The notes: generated from the sequence alone by a model not told the origin. Numbered from the stretch's first letter, positions 1-8,242 are shown. The stretch is DNA of 54,899 nt from Lachnospiraceae bacterium (GCA_017412055.1 JAFQOW010000034.1:1-54899); one strand, 5' to 3'. A program made the numbers and translations.

Positions 1-26
1 TACAAACAATCTTTTAGGAACATTCT

Positions 27-275
27 ATGAAAGGATATATTGAAGAACGAGCTATCGATATAGCACATTACATAATTGAGGAAAATGCTACGGTAAGACA
101 GGCTGCGAAAAAGTTTGGGGTAAGTAAGAGTACGGTACATAAAGACGTCGCTGACCGTTTATTCACAATCAACCCTGCACTTGCCACTCAGGCAAGAAAA
201 ATACTTGATTTGAATAAGGCTGAGCGTCATATACGTGGTGGATTAGCCACAAAAGATAAGTACAAGAGAAGCTAA
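27..275 (+). CDS. spoIIID: Stage III sporulation transcriptional regulator SpoIIID
   Basis: This 82-residue protein matches SpoIIID in length and pattern. SpoIIID is the small DNA-binding regulator that switches mother-cell gene expression during endospore formation. A helix-turn-helix is visible at about residues 22-41 (TVRQAAKKFGVSKSTVHKDV), followed by a basic C-terminal tail (KDKYKRS) that in the family contacts DNA. An AGGAA ribosome site sits just upstream of the ATG. The next gene is an MreB/Mbl homolog and then flgF-flgG, the same order as spoIIID-mbl-flhO-flhP in Bacillus subtilis, which strengthens the call. The gene indicates a spore-forming or recently spore-forming lineage. Confidence 0.95.
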   Translation: MKGYIEERAIDIAHYIIEENATVRQAAKKFGVSKSTVHKDVADRLFTINPALATQARKILDLNKAERHIRGGLATKDKYKRS

Positions 276-300
276 AGGCTATGATTAAGTATTATAAAAT

Positions 301-339
301 AAGGAGAAGGGCATCCTACCACAGGATGCCCTTCTCCTT
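301..339 (+). terminator. Perfect 17-bp hairpin downstream of spoIIID
   Basis: Positions 301-317 are exactly complementary to 323-339, with a 5-base loop. It lies 25 bases after the spoIIID stop and could end that transcript. The run after the stem is A-rich rather than T-rich on the plus strand, so it is not a textbook intrinsic terminator. The hairpin is clear but the terminator role is tentative. Confidence 0.5.
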
Positions 340-808
340 AAAAAATAAAAGGAATGGATATGAAGAATGAAAACAATTGCATTTAGCAATCAATATATAG
401 GAATTCACGTTGCCGTGAATGTCTAGCAAGGGGGCATGACAGTAAAACTGTCATGCAGAGTTATGAAAATGTTAAGTTGCATACTATCTGTTTGATAGTA
501 TGGTTATAATATAAAGTGTAATTGTGTAAAAAATGTGTTTTAAAAGTGAAATTATTATGTAATTTTGAACATAATTAAAATAATCTATATAAATGTTAAT
601 ATTTTCCTTATAGATAGGAAAACTAATTTGAAAAGAGATTAAAGTTTTTAGGGGCATTTGACGATATATAATACGAATCTTAAAAATTCCTTTAAAAAGT
701 TCTTTCATATTTTAAATTTATTGTATATAATAAAATAGTCCGTTTGGGCACTTTAAACGTAATTATGGAAATTTATTGGTATAAAAGGATTTTTGAAAGG
801 AGTATTTT
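340..808 (+). other. Non-coding interval with three further hairpins, leader of mreB
   Basis: No convincing gene lies here. Three more perfect hairpins follow the one at 301-339: 403-409/414-420 (7 bp, 4-base loop), 434-442/448-456 (9 bp, 5-base loop) and 480-488/494-502 (9 bp, 5-base loop). From about 503 to 790 the DNA is plain AT-rich sequence. A weak TATAAT at 726-731 could be the -10 box for mreB, but no good -35 box is present. Confidence 0.45.
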
Positions 809-1801
809 ATGTTAGCAACAGATATCGGTATCGATTTAGGAACAGCAAGCATTCTTGTATATATTAAGGGTAAGGGTGTTGTTTTGAAGGAGCCTTCAGT
901 AGTAGCCTTTGACAGAGATACAAACAAGATTAAGGCTATTGGTGAGGAAGCTAGACTTATGATTGGTAGAACACCTGGTAATATCGTGGCAGTTAGACCA
1001 CTTCGTCAGGGTGTTATTTCAGATTATACAGTTACAGAGAAGATGCTTAAGCATTTCATCTCTAAGGCTATCGGTAAGAGAATGATTAGAAAGCCTAGAA
1101 TCAGCGTTTGTGTACCTAGTGGTGTAACAGAGGTTGAGAAGAAGGCAGTTGAGGATGCTACTTATCAGGCAGGTGCAAGAGAGGTTGCTATTATCGAGGA
1201 GCCTATAGCTGCAGCTATCGGTGCAGGTATAGATATTGCAAAGCCATGTGGAAATATGATCGTTGATATAGGTGGTGGTACTACTGATATCGCAGTTATT
1301 TCACTTGGTGGTACTGTTGTAAGTACTTCTATTAAGGTTGCTGGAGATGATTTTGATGAGGCAATCGTTAGATATATGAGAAAGAAACATAATCTTCTCA
1401 TCGGTGAAAGAACAGCTGAGGAGATTAAGATAAAAATCGGTGCAGCATTCCCAAGAGCAGAGGTTGCTACTATGGATGTTCGTGGACGTAACCTTGTAAC
1501 AGGTCTTCCTAAGACTATTACAGTTACTTCAGAAGAGACAGAAGAGGCTCTTAGAGAGATAACATCTCAGATAGTAGAAGCTGTTCACAGCGTACTTGAA
1601 AAGACTCCACCAGAATTGGCTGCTGATATTGCAGACAGAGGTATTGTTCTTACAGGTGGTGGAAGCCTTCTTCAGGGACTTGAGGACTTGCTCGAGGATA
1701 GAACCGGTATTAATACTATGACTGCGGAAGATCCTATGACAGCAGTTGCTATTGGAACAGGTAAGTATATTGAGTGCTTAACTGAGAAATTGAGCAACTA
1801 A
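809..1801 (+). CDS. mreB: Rod-shape actin homolog MreB/Mbl
   Basis: This 330-residue protein is an MreB-family bacterial actin, which forms membrane-bound filaments that guide lateral cell-wall synthesis. The first phosphate loop is visible near the start (DIGIDLGTAS) and the second as VDIGGGTTDIAVI near residue 150; LTGGGSLLQG near the C-terminus is the adenosine-binding motif. Length is normal for the family, and the ATG follows a GAAAGGAG ribosome site. The position between spoIIID and flgF-flgG matches mbl of Bacillus subtilis, so it may be the Mbl paralog rather than the mreBCD-operon copy; no mreC or mreD follows. Confidence 0.93.
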   Translation: MLATDIGIDLGTASILVYIKGKGVVLKEPSVVAFDRDTNKIKAIGEEARLMIGRTPGNIVAVRPLRQGVISDYTVTEKMLKHFISKAIGKRMIRKPRISVCVPSGVTEVEKKAVEDATYQAGAREVAIIEEPIAAAIGAGIDIAKPCGNMIVDIGGGTTDIAVISLGGTVVSTSIKVAGDDFDEAIVRYMRKKHNLLIGERTAEEIKIKIGAAFPRAEVATMDVRGRNLVTGLPKTITVTSEETEEALREITSQIVEAVHSVLEKTPPELAADIADRGIVLTGGGSLLQGLEDLLEDRTGINTMTAEDPMTAVAIGTGKYIECLTEKLSN

Positions 1802-1810
1802 GACTAATCA

Positions 1811-1856
1811 AAATTGCTATGCAATTGTGATGTTGTTTAATCAGGACGCTTCCTGA
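1811..1856 (+). repeat. Two small hairpins between mreB and flgF
   Basis: AATTGC (1812-1817) pairs with GCAATT (1821-1826) around TAT, and TCAGGA (1841-1846) pairs with TCCTGA (1851-1856) around CGCT. The first hairpin and its flanks (CAAAATTGC...GCAATTGTGA) recur almost exactly at 7661-7682. The element lies just before the flgF ribosome site. Confidence 0.5.
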
Positions 1857-1867
1857 AAGGAGAAAGA

Positions 1868-2644
1868 ATGGTTAGAGGACTGTATACTGCTTATACAGGA
1901 ATGGTAAATCAGCAAAAAAGACTGGATACCATTACTAATAATCTTGCAAATGCTTCCACGACAGGCTATAAGAGAGAAGGAGCTACAGCCAGAGCTTTTG
2001 ATGAATTCTTAGGTGTGAGAATCAATGATAGAACTTCGGCTTATCAGGTTACTCCTATTGGAAATATGAGTCTTGGTGTGAAGATTGGCGAGAACTACAC
2101 AGACTATTCACAGGGTTCTATGAAGAATACAGAGAATACCTATGATTTAGCATTAGAGGGAAACGGATTTTTCTCTATATCATTCACCAACAAGCAGGGC
2201 GAACAATCGATTAAGTATACCAGGGACGGTAATTTTACACTGGATGTAGACGGAGCACTCCGTACTACAGATGGTGATTATGTGCAGGGTGAAGGTGGCG
2301 ATATATATATCCCAACAGACGCTGCGAAGGTTGCTATTACAACAACCGGAGACATATATGCAGATGGAGAATACATTGATACTGTGAAGATAGTTGATTT
2401 TGAAAATTATGACTATCTTAAGAAGTATGGTGAAAATATGTATGATATCGTAGATGGTGGTGTGGAGATAGAGCCAACCGCTGTTATACATCAGGGATAT
2501 TTAGAGACATCTAATATCAATGCGGTAAGCGAAATGGTTGAGATGATTACCATTACTAGAGCATATGAAAGTAACCAGAAGGCATTGCAGACAGCAGACA
2601 CTATGGTTGAAAAGGCCGTAAATGAAGTCGGTCGTTTAGGATAA
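1868..2644 (+). CDS. flgF: Flagellar basal-body rod protein FlgF (FlhO-like)
   Basis: This 258-residue protein belongs to the flagellar rod/hook family. The N-terminal signature is clear (GLYTAYTGMVNQQKRLDTI, then TNNLANASTTGYKR), and the C-terminus has the matching coiled region (SNINAVSEMVEMITITRAYE, then NQKALQTADTMVEKAVNEVG). It is assigned as FlgF because it precedes FlgG; in Bacillus this pair is called FlhO and FlhP. It is exported by the flagellar type III system and forms part of the distal rod. The GGAGAAAG ribosome site is well placed, and only 17 bases separate it from flgG, so the two are co-transcribed. Confidence 0.92.
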   Translation: MVRGLYTAYTGMVNQQKRLDTITNNLANASTTGYKREGATARAFDEFLGVRINDRTSAYQVTPIGNMSLGVKIGENYTDYSQGSMKNTENTYDLALEGNGFFSISFTNKQGEQSIKYTRDGNFTLDVDGALRTTDGDYVQGEGGDIYIPTDAAKVAITTTGDIYADGEYIDTVKIVDFENYDYLKKYGENMYDIVDGGVEIEPTAVIHQGYLETSNINAVSEMVEMITITRAYESNQKALQTADTMVEKAVNEVGRLG

Positions 2645-2661
2645 GATAGGAGGCGGCTATT

Positions 2662-3483
2662 ATGATGAGAGCACTTTGGACGGCTGCGTCCGGTATGACA
2701 ACACAGCAGACTAATGTAGATGTTATTGCAAATAATTTATCAAATGTAAATACAACAGGTTATAAGACACAGACTGCACAGTTTAAGACACTTCTTTATC
2801 AAACAATTCAGTCGAAGACAACTAGTGCTAATGGTGAAACAAAGCCTATAGGAGCTCAGGTAGGACTTGGTGTAAGAAATGCATCTATTACTACAAATTT
2901 TAGACAGGGCCCGCTTACATCTACAGATATTAATACAGATTTTGCTATTGATGGTAAAGCATTTTTTGCATTACAGAATCTAGATGGTGAAACAGTTTAT
3001 ACAAGAAATGGTTCATTTAACTGGGCTATAGGAAGTGAGGATGGAGGAGTAATGCTCTGTTCATCAGAAGGCTTCCCTGTGCTTGATACAAATGGAATGA
3101 CTATTGAACTTGGTCCAGAATACAATACAAGTATGATAAGTATAGATGCTGATGGAAATGTGTGTTATCCAGATGAGAATAACAATCCACAGCCTATAGG
3201 CATGCAGATTGGACTTATTCAGTTTTCTAATCCAGGTGGACTTGAGAAGTCTTCTGGAAGTACATATAAGATGACAAATGCATCAGGAGAGCCTATCATG
3301 GAGATAGAGGACCCAATGTTGCAGAAGTCTAAGATTAAGCAGGGATATTTGGAATCATCAAATGTTCAGACTGTTGACGAGATGGTTAATCTGATTGTGG
3401 CACAGCGTGCTTATGAGATGAATTCAAAAGCTATTCAGGCAGCAGATGATATGCTTGGACAGGCTAACCAGCTTAGAAGATAA
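2662..3483 (+). CDS. flgG: Flagellar distal rod protein FlgG (FlhP-like)
   Basis: This 273-residue protein has the FlgG N-terminus (ALWTAASGMTTQQTNVDVIA, then NNLSNVNTTGYKTQ) and C-terminus (QGYLESSNVQTVDEMVNLIV, then QRAYEMNSKAIQAADDM). FlgG forms the distal rod of the flagellum. A strong AGGAGG lies 9 bases before the ATG at 2662; a second ATG follows immediately. The length is close to the usual FlgG length of about 260. It sits between flgF and a FlgJ-like rod-binding gene, so the three supply the rod. Confidence 0.93.
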   Translation: MMRALWTAASGMTTQQTNVDVIANNLSNVNTTGYKTQTAQFKTLLYQTIQSKTTSANGETKPIGAQVGLGVRNASITTNFRQGPLTSTDINTDFAIDGKAFFALQNLDGETVYTRNGSFNWAIGSEDGGVMLCSSEGFPVLDTNGMTIELGPEYNTSMISIDADGNVCYPDENNNPQPIGMQIGLIQFSNPGGLEKSSGSTYKMTNASGEPIMEIEDPMLQKSKIKQGYLESSNVQTVDEMVNLIVAQRAYEMNSKAIQAADDMLGQANQLRR

Positions 3484-3495
3484 TGGAGGTAGCGT

Positions 3496-3948
3496 ATGAG
3501 TATGTCATTGGATGGCTTGTATAGTCAATATAGTGAAATGTATACTTCCAATGCTGCTAAAGATTCAGCGAAGGCGGATAAGCTTAAGGAAACATTGTCA
3601 AAGACAGACTATTCTAAGAGCACTGAAGATGAATTGATGGCTGTATGTAAAGAATTTGAGTCATATTTCACAGAGCAGGTGTTTAAGTCTTTAGAGCGAA
3701 TGGTTCCTGAAAATGATGATGAGAGCAGTAGCGTATCTTCTTATATGGATTATTTTGGAGATATGTTAACTCAGGAATATGCCAAGAGTGCAACTGAAAG
3801 CAATAATGGCAAAGGCTTGGGTATAGCGCAGATGCTTTATGAGCAGATGAAGAGAAATTATGGTTTGGACTCGACTAAACCAAATGATGCTGCAACTCAA
3901 AATGCTATGGCTACAAACGCTACAGCTATGGCAGATGAGGAAGCTTAG
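3496..3948 (+). CDS. flgJ: FlgJ-like rod-binding protein
   Basis: The 150-residue product matches the rod-binding domain of FlgJ without a muramidase domain. The core runs over about residues 45-120: CKEFESYFTEQVFKSLERMV, then MLTQEYAKSATES and GLGIAQMLYEQMKRNYG. In enterobacterial FlgJ this domain caps the growing rod and a C-terminal hydrolase opens the cell wall; Gram-positive versions often lack the hydrolase, as here. The last 25 residues are low complexity and Ala/Asn-rich. It begins 12 bases after flgG with a GGAGGT ribosome site and is the last gene before a terminator. Confidence 0.8.
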   Translation: MSMSLDGLYSQYSEMYTSNAAKDSAKADKLKETLSKTDYSKSTEDELMAVCKEFESYFTEQVFKSLERMVPENDDESSSVSSYMDYFGDMLTQEYAKSATESNNGKGLGIAQMLYEQMKRNYGLDSTKPNDAATQNAMATNATAMADEEA

Positions 3949-4008
3949 ATAATAGAATATGTTAAATGATAAATGACAGTTAATTGATTGTTATATCATA
4001 AATATAGG

Positions 4009-4050
4009 GACAAAGCGATTATGGAAATATGGTTGCTTTGTCTTTTATTT
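4009..4050 (+). terminator. Intrinsic terminator after flgF-flgG-flgJ
   Basis: GACAAAGC (4009-4016) pairs with GCTTTGTC (4035-4042), and the stem can be extended inward by wobble pairs. It is followed directly by TTTTATTT. The site is 60 bases after the flgJ stop and separates the rod operon from recD2. Confidence 0.75.
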
Positions 4051-4083
4051 AATAAATAAGGTATTTTTTTAACCTGTAGAATA

Positions 4084-4092
4084 TGTTATACT
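4084..4092 (+). promoter_or_regulatory. Candidate extended -10 promoter of recD2
   Basis: TGTTATACT at 4084-4092 is a TGn extended -10 box with five of six consensus positions. The region 17 bases upstream is a T-run with no good -35 box, as is common for extended -10 promoters. It lies 59 bases before the recD2 start and after a terminator, where a promoter is expected. Confidence 0.4.
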
Positions 4093-4150
4093 ATGCAAAT
4101 GAGAAAATGATTATAGTGAGTGGTAGAGAGGACAGACACAAGGAGGAAAA

Positions 4151-6388
4151 ATGGATACAATCGAAGGGTATGTTGAGAAAATAGTATATAGGAATACAGA
4201 TAACGGATATACCGTTTTGTCAGTATCTTACGAAGGCGACGATATGACATGTGTTGGAAACTTTCAGTATATCAATGAAGGCGAGTATGTGGTATTAGAG
4301 GGACATTTTACTACCCATCCATCCTATGGTGAACAGCTGGTGGTAGAAAAGTATGAGATAAAAGTTCCAGAGGATGAGCAGGCCGTTGTTAGATACTTGG
4401 GCTCTGGTGCAATCAAAGGTGTAGGTCCTGCATTGGCAGATAGAATAGTAAGAAGGTTTAAGGAAGATACTTTTAGAATAGTTGAGGAAGAACCAGAGCG
4501 TCTTGCAGAAGTAAAGGGTATAAGCAAGAGGATGGCCATAGAGATAGCTAGCCAGCTTGAAGAGAAAAAGGACATGCGAAAGGCTATGATGTTCTTATCA
4601 GGATATGGTATTTCTATGAATTTGGCAGTGAAAATATATACAAAGTACGGCCAGGAAATGTATAGAATAATCAAGGAAAATCCTTATAAATTGGCAGATG
4701 ACATATCAGGAGTTGGCTTTAAGATAGCAGATGAAATCGCAGAGAAGGCTGGTATAAGCAGGGATTCAGATTTTAGAATAAAGAGTGCCATTCAGTATTT
4801 GTTATCAGTGGCAGGAACTAATGGACATGCTTGTATACCTATTGGCGAGCTTTTAAATGCTACAAAAGATATGCTTGTATTATCAGATATTGATATAGAC
4901 AAATATCTTATGGATATGCAGATAGAAAAAAGAATAATTATTAAAGAAAAGCAGGTAGGTGATGAAATAGTTAAGATGGTGTATGCATCTAATTATTACT
5001 ACACTGAGCTTAATATTGCATCTATGCTTTGTGACCTTGATATAAGAGATAATATACCTACAGATAAAATAGTAAAGAAGCTATCGGGAATAGAGGAACA
5101 AGCAGGTATAGAGCTTGATGAATTGCAAAGACAGGCTGTAATCACAGCTATGAATAGCGGACTTATGATAATTACAGGCGGTCCTGGTACGGGAAAGACG
5201 ACAACTATAAATACCATTATAAAAATGTATGAAGCAGAAGGTATGGAGATAATGCTTGGGGCACCTACAGGTCGTGCGGCAAAGAGAATGACAGAAGCGA
5301 CGGGTACGCCGGCGCAGACTATTCACAGAATGCTTGAGCTTAATGGAGTTCCAGATGAGAATAGCACTGCTATGAGGTTTGAGAGGAATGAGCAGAATCC
5401 ATTGGAGGCAGATGTAATCATTATAGATGAAATGTCTATGGTGGATATGTTCTTAATGCATGCGCTTCTTAAAGCTGTGTGTGTAGGTACAAGACTTGTA
5501 CTGGTGGGAGATGTGAACCAGCTTCCGTCAGTGGGACCAGGCAATGTTCTTAAGGATATAATAGCAGCGCATATGTTCAATGTGGTAATGCTCACAAAAA
5601 TCTTCCGTCAGGAGAATCAGAGTGACATAGTTGTAAATGCCCATAAAATCAACAGAGGAGAAGAGATAAGTCTTGATAATAACAGTAAGGATTTTCTCTT
5701 TGTTGGTCGAAATGAGGCGGCGCAGGTTATCGGTGCTATGATTACATTGGTTAAAGAAAAGTTGCCGAAGTATGTGGATGCAGATGTATCAGAGGTTCAG
5801 GTGCTTACTCCTATGAGAAAGGGAGTTCTTGGTGTAGAAAACCTAAATACGGTGCTTCAGCAAAGTCTTAATCCAAAGGCTGATAATAAGAGAGAGAAGG
5901 AAACTGCCAGCGGAATCTTCCGTCAGGGAGATAAGGTGATGCAGATAAAAAATAATTATCAGATAGAGTGGGAGATAAGAGGAAAGCATGGCTACGTAAC
6001 AGAGCGTGGAGTGGGCATATTTAACGGAGATACAGGCATTATAAGAAATATTAATCTGTATTTAGAAACTCTGGAAGTGGAATTTGATGATGGCAAATGG
6101 GTGAATTACAGCTTCAAGCAGTTGGAGGAACTGGAATTGGCATATGCGGTCACTATACATAAATCTCAGGGTAGTGAATATCCAGCAGTAGTATTGCCGC
6201 TTTTGACGGGTCCAAGAATGCTTATGAATAGAAATCTTTTGTACACGGCAGTTACCAGAGCAAAGAAATGTGTAACAATCGTAGGAACAAAGGAAGCTAC
6301 TAAAGAGATGATAGAAAATATCAATGAGCAGAAGAGATATTCGGGGTTGTTGGATAGGCTTAGAGAGCTTTCTGAAATGAGAAGATAA
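4151..6388 (+). CDS. recD2: RecD2-type ATP-dependent DNA helicase
   Basis: This 745-residue protein is a RecD2-class superfamily 1 helicase, the RecBCD-independent form found in Firmicutes and Deinococcus. The N-terminal part carries the RecD2-specific domain and helix-hairpin-helix region (LGSGAIKGVGPALADRIVRR and KLADDISGVGFKIADEIAEK). The motor shows Walker A GGPGTGKTT at residues 343-351, Walker B IIIDEMSMVD near 425, and motif VI-like LYTAVTRAKKCV near the C-terminus. AVTIHKSQGSEYPAVVLPL is the typical SH3-adjacent motif. Length and layout are normal. It starts after an AAGGAGG site and probably shares a transcript with comF. A role in DNA repair or replication-fork protection is inferred from the family. 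Confidence 0.94.
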   Translation: MDTIEGYVEKIVYRNTDNGYTVLSVSYEGDDMTCVGNFQYINEGEYVVLEGHFTTHPSYGEQLVVEKYEIKVPEDEQAVVRYLGSGAIKGVGPALADRIVRRFKEDTFRIVEEEPERLAEVKGISKRMAIEIASQLEEKKDMRKAMMFLSGYGISMNLAVKIYTKYGQEMYRIIKENPYKLADDISGVGFKIADEIAEKAGISRDSDFRIKSAIQYLLSVAGTNGHACIPIGELLNATKDMLVLSDIDIDKYLMDMQIEKRIIIKEKQVGDEIVKMVYASNYYYTELNIASMLCDLDIRDNIPTDKIVKKLSGIEEQAGIELDELQRQAVITAMNSGLMIITGGPGTGKTTTINTIIKMYEAEGMEIMLGAPTGRAAKRMTEATGTPAQTIHRMLELNGVPDENSTAMRFERNEQNPLEADVIIIDEMSMVDMFLMHALLKAVCVGTRLVLVGDVNQLPSVGPGNVLKDIIAAHMFNVVMLTKIFRQENQSDIVVNAHKINRGEEISLDNNSKDFLFVGRNEAAQVIGAMITLVKEKLPKYVDADVSEVQVLTPMRKGVLGVENLNTVLQQSLNPKADNKREKETASGIFRQGDKVMQIKNNYQIEWEIRGKHGYVTERGVGIFNGDTGIIRNINLYLETLEVEFDDGKWVNYSFKQLEELELAYAVTIHKSQGSEYPAVVLPLLTGPRMLMNRNLLYTAVTRAKKCVTIVGTKEATKEMIENINEQKRYSGLLDRLRELSEMRR

Positions 6389-6421
6389 TGAAAAGCTTAT
6401 AGAAAAACAACGAGAAGATGT

Positions 6422-7219
6422 ATGGAGGGACGAAAAATTATTTTAAAGAAAAATACAGATGAAAAATTTAAAACTGAGAATATAGGAGAACGTCTGAGGA
6501 AGATTAAAGTAAATCTTACAGAAAATATATTGGATATTATCTGTCCTAAGACTTGTCCTATGTGCGACAAAATATTAAGTAGTCATGAAAATATATGCAC
6601 AGCCTGTCACAGTAAACTTGTGTATATCCATGAGCCAAAATGCAAAAAATGTGGAAAAGAGCTTCGGGATGAGACAAAGGAGTACTGTGCGGATTGTAGT
6701 GTTAATAAGCATTTTTTTAAATGTAATGTGGCGGTTTTCGAATATAGTCATATGGTTAGTCGGTCTTTGTATAAGTTTAAATATCATAATAGACGTACCT
6801 ATGCGAAATTTTATGGGGAGGCAATGGCAAAGCATTGTGCTTATGATATAGAAATGTGGAATCCAGATGTCATCATTCCGGTTCCTATTCATTATAAGAA
6901 GAGAATAAAGCGTGGATATAACCAGGCAGCCCTTATTGCCAGGGAATTGGGAAAGCGTACAAATATTTTCGTAGACGAGAAATATCTCTACAGAGTAGTG
7001 AACACAAAACCTATGAAGGAGTTAAATAAAACTACTAGAAAGAAAAATGTGGAAAAGGCTTTTAAAATATATAAAAATGTAGTAAAATATAATAAGATTA
7101 TTTTAGTGGATGACATATATACAACTGGCAGTACATTAGATGCGTGTGCGAAGGCTCTTCTTGCAGCAGGTGTAAAGGAGATTTATTGCATATGTATGTC
7201 AGTGGGATATGGAATATAA
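6422..7219 (+). CDS. comF: ComF family phosphoribosyltransferase-like protein
   Basis: The 265-residue product is a ComF/ComFC protein, needed for DNA uptake in competent bacteria and possibly a helper of helicases in other species. Four CxxC-type pairs lie in the N-terminal half (CPKTCPMC, CTAC, CKKCG, CADC) and would bind zinc. The C-terminal half is a type I phosphoribosyltransferase fold with the PRPP loop ILVDDIYTTGST near residues 226-237 and the IPVPIHYKKRIKRGYNQA segment. The ATG at 6422 has only a weak GAGAAG ribosome site. The next gene is yvyF, as in the comFC-yvyF-flgM order of Bacillus. Confidence 0.9.
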   Translation: MEGRKIILKKNTDEKFKTENIGERLRKIKVNLTENILDIICPKTCPMCDKILSSHENICTACHSKLVYIHEPKCKKCGKELRDETKEYCADCSVNKHFFKCNVAVFEYSHMVSRSLYKFKYHNRRTYAKFYGEAMAKHCAYDIEMWNPDVIIPVPIHYKKRIKRGYNQAALIARELGKRTNIFVDEKYLYRVVNTKPMKELNKTTRKKNVEKAFKIYKNVVKYNKIILVDDIYTTGSTLDACAKALLAAGVKEIYCICMSVGYGI

Positions 7220-7255
7220 CGTAAGTAAGAATTTATATATCAAGGAGGTTGTTTT

Positions 7256-7657
7256 ATGGAGGTTACAAGTTGTAAGGATTGTGGCAGAATATTTAACTAT
7301 ATCGGTGGTGTAAGATTATGTGTAGACTGTCGTGCGAAATTGGAGGACAAGTTTACAGAAGTAAAAAGATACATAGAAGAGCATAAGAATGCCACGGTAA
7401 ATCAGGTTTCAGAAGAGTTGGAAGTTAGTGTAAAGCAGATTAATCAGTGGATAAGAGAAGAGAGATTAGCATTCTCAGAAGATTCATCTATCTTCTTCCA
7501 GTGCGACAAATGTGGTACAAACATCAGAACAGGAAGATTCTGTGATCAGTGTAAGGCAGAGATGACAAGAAATCTTGGTGGCCTTTATAAGAGAGATACA
7601 CCGACAAGACAAAAAGACAGAAGAGACCCAGCAAAGATGCGTTTCCTTGACATGTAG
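7256..7657 (+). CDS. yvyF: Flagellar operon protein YvyF
   Basis: This 133-residue protein matches the YvyF family of small zinc-finger proteins encoded between comFC and flgM in Bacillus. The N-terminus has paired cysteines (CKDCGRIF and LCVDC), the middle has a helix-turn-helix-like stretch (NQVSEELEVSVKQINQWIRE), and a second cysteine pair set follows (CDKCGTNIRTGRFCDQC). This layout suggests nucleic-acid binding and a possible regulatory role in flagellar gene expression, although the family's function is poorly known. The AAGGAGG ribosome site is strong. Unlike in Bacillus, it is separated from flgM by 640 bases and a terminator. Confidence 0.85.
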   Translation: MEVTSCKDCGRIFNYIGGVRLCVDCRAKLEDKFTEVKRYIEEHKNATVNQVSEELEVSVKQINQWIREERLAFSEDSSIFFQCDKCGTNIRTGRFCDQCKAEMTRNLGGLYKRDTPTRQKDRRDPAKMRFLDM

Positions 7658-7667
7658 GTTCAAAATT

Positions 7668-7738
7668 GCGAAGCAATTGTGAACAGTCCGAGCGGAAGCG
7701 AGGACCCTAGCGAAGCAATTTTGAACAGTCCGAGCGGA
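7668..7738 (+). repeat. Pair of 29-base direct repeats
   Basis: Positions 7668-7696 and 7710-7738 are identical except for one base, and begin 42 bases apart. Both start GCGAAGCAATT and end CAGTCCGAGCGGA. A related 12-base piece, GCGAGGACCCTA, occurs at 7698-7709 and again at 7803-7814. Two copies with different flanks are not a CRISPR array. Confidence 0.8.
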
Positions 7739-7741
7739 TTA

Positions 7742-7798
7742 GTCAGGAGGAAACTCAGTCCAAGCCGAAGGCATAGGACTGAGGCAGAGGCTCCTGAC
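7742..7798 (+). repeat. Nested palindrome with three stacked stems
   Basis: GTCAGGAG (7742-7749) pairs with CTCCTGAC (7791-7798); inside it CTCAGTCC (7754-7761) pairs with GGACTGAG (7776-7783); inside that GCC (7764-7766) pairs with GGC (7770-7772) around GAA. RNA from either strand would fold into a long interrupted hairpin. Confidence 0.75.
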
Positions 7799-7821
7799 AA
7801 GAGCGAGGACCCTAACTATAA

Positions 7822-7874
7822 TGCAGGAGGATAAAAAAGAATCTCGAAAGGGATTCTTTTTTTATCCTCCTGCA
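7822..7874 (+). terminator. Strong bidirectional terminator after yvyF
   Basis: A core hairpin at 7839-7856 (GAATCTC, GAAA tetraloop, GGGATTC) is flanked by six A on the left and seven T on the right, the classic bidirectional intrinsic terminator. Pairing continues outward through GGAGGAT/ATCCTCC to 7822 and 7874 with a single bulged base. It would end transcription of recD2-comF-yvyF. Confidence 0.85.
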
Positions 7875-8215
7875 CCCTCTGTCCACAATTTTTTTATTGT
7901 TATTATATCAATGTTTGTCGAAAGGTCGTATTTTGTATTATGATTTTTACGATAGCGGAGAATGTTTAGATTTTCTTAATACTTTGTTAGTAATTAGCAA
8001 TTTCCCAACACGATGTTGGGAAAAGACGTCTCTGAGCCATGGAGGGCGAGTTTAATCGTAGTTGCAAAGCAACTGCGATTTGTTAGACGTCGGTTGCGTT
8101 ATGTATATATACATATATTCAAAGTATTTAGAAAATCAAACATGCGTAGTATGTAAAAATCATAGTATAAAATATGACCTTCAAAAAATAAAATAAAAAA
8201 ATATTAATCTACCTA

Positions 8216-8242
8216 TTAAGTAATTGAAAAAAAAACCGATAA
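8216..8242 (+). promoter_or_regulatory. Candidate sigma-28 (SigD) promoter of the flgM operon
   Basis: TTAA (8216-8219), a 15-base spacer and ACCGATAA (8235-8242) match the sigma-28 pattern TAAA-N15-GCCGATAA at most positions. It lies 54 bases before the flgM start, where late flagellar promoters are expected. The same TATTAA...CCGATAA pattern occurs before flaG and on the reverse strand near 35860. Confidence 0.7.

Noticed and set aside
484-708. Open frame of 74 codons on the minus strand between spoIIID and mreB
   Set aside because: The sequence is hydrophobic and Ile/Tyr-rich as expected from AT-rich noncoding DNA; it overlaps a hairpin and has no clear ribosome site or recognisable domain.
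6585-6851. Second plus-strand open frame inside comF
   Set aside because: It lies wholly within the comF zinc-finger and PRTase region in another frame, with no ribosome site or recognisable motif.
7668-7738. Possible CRISPR array
   Set aside because: Only two repeats, 13 bases apart, without further units or cas genes.
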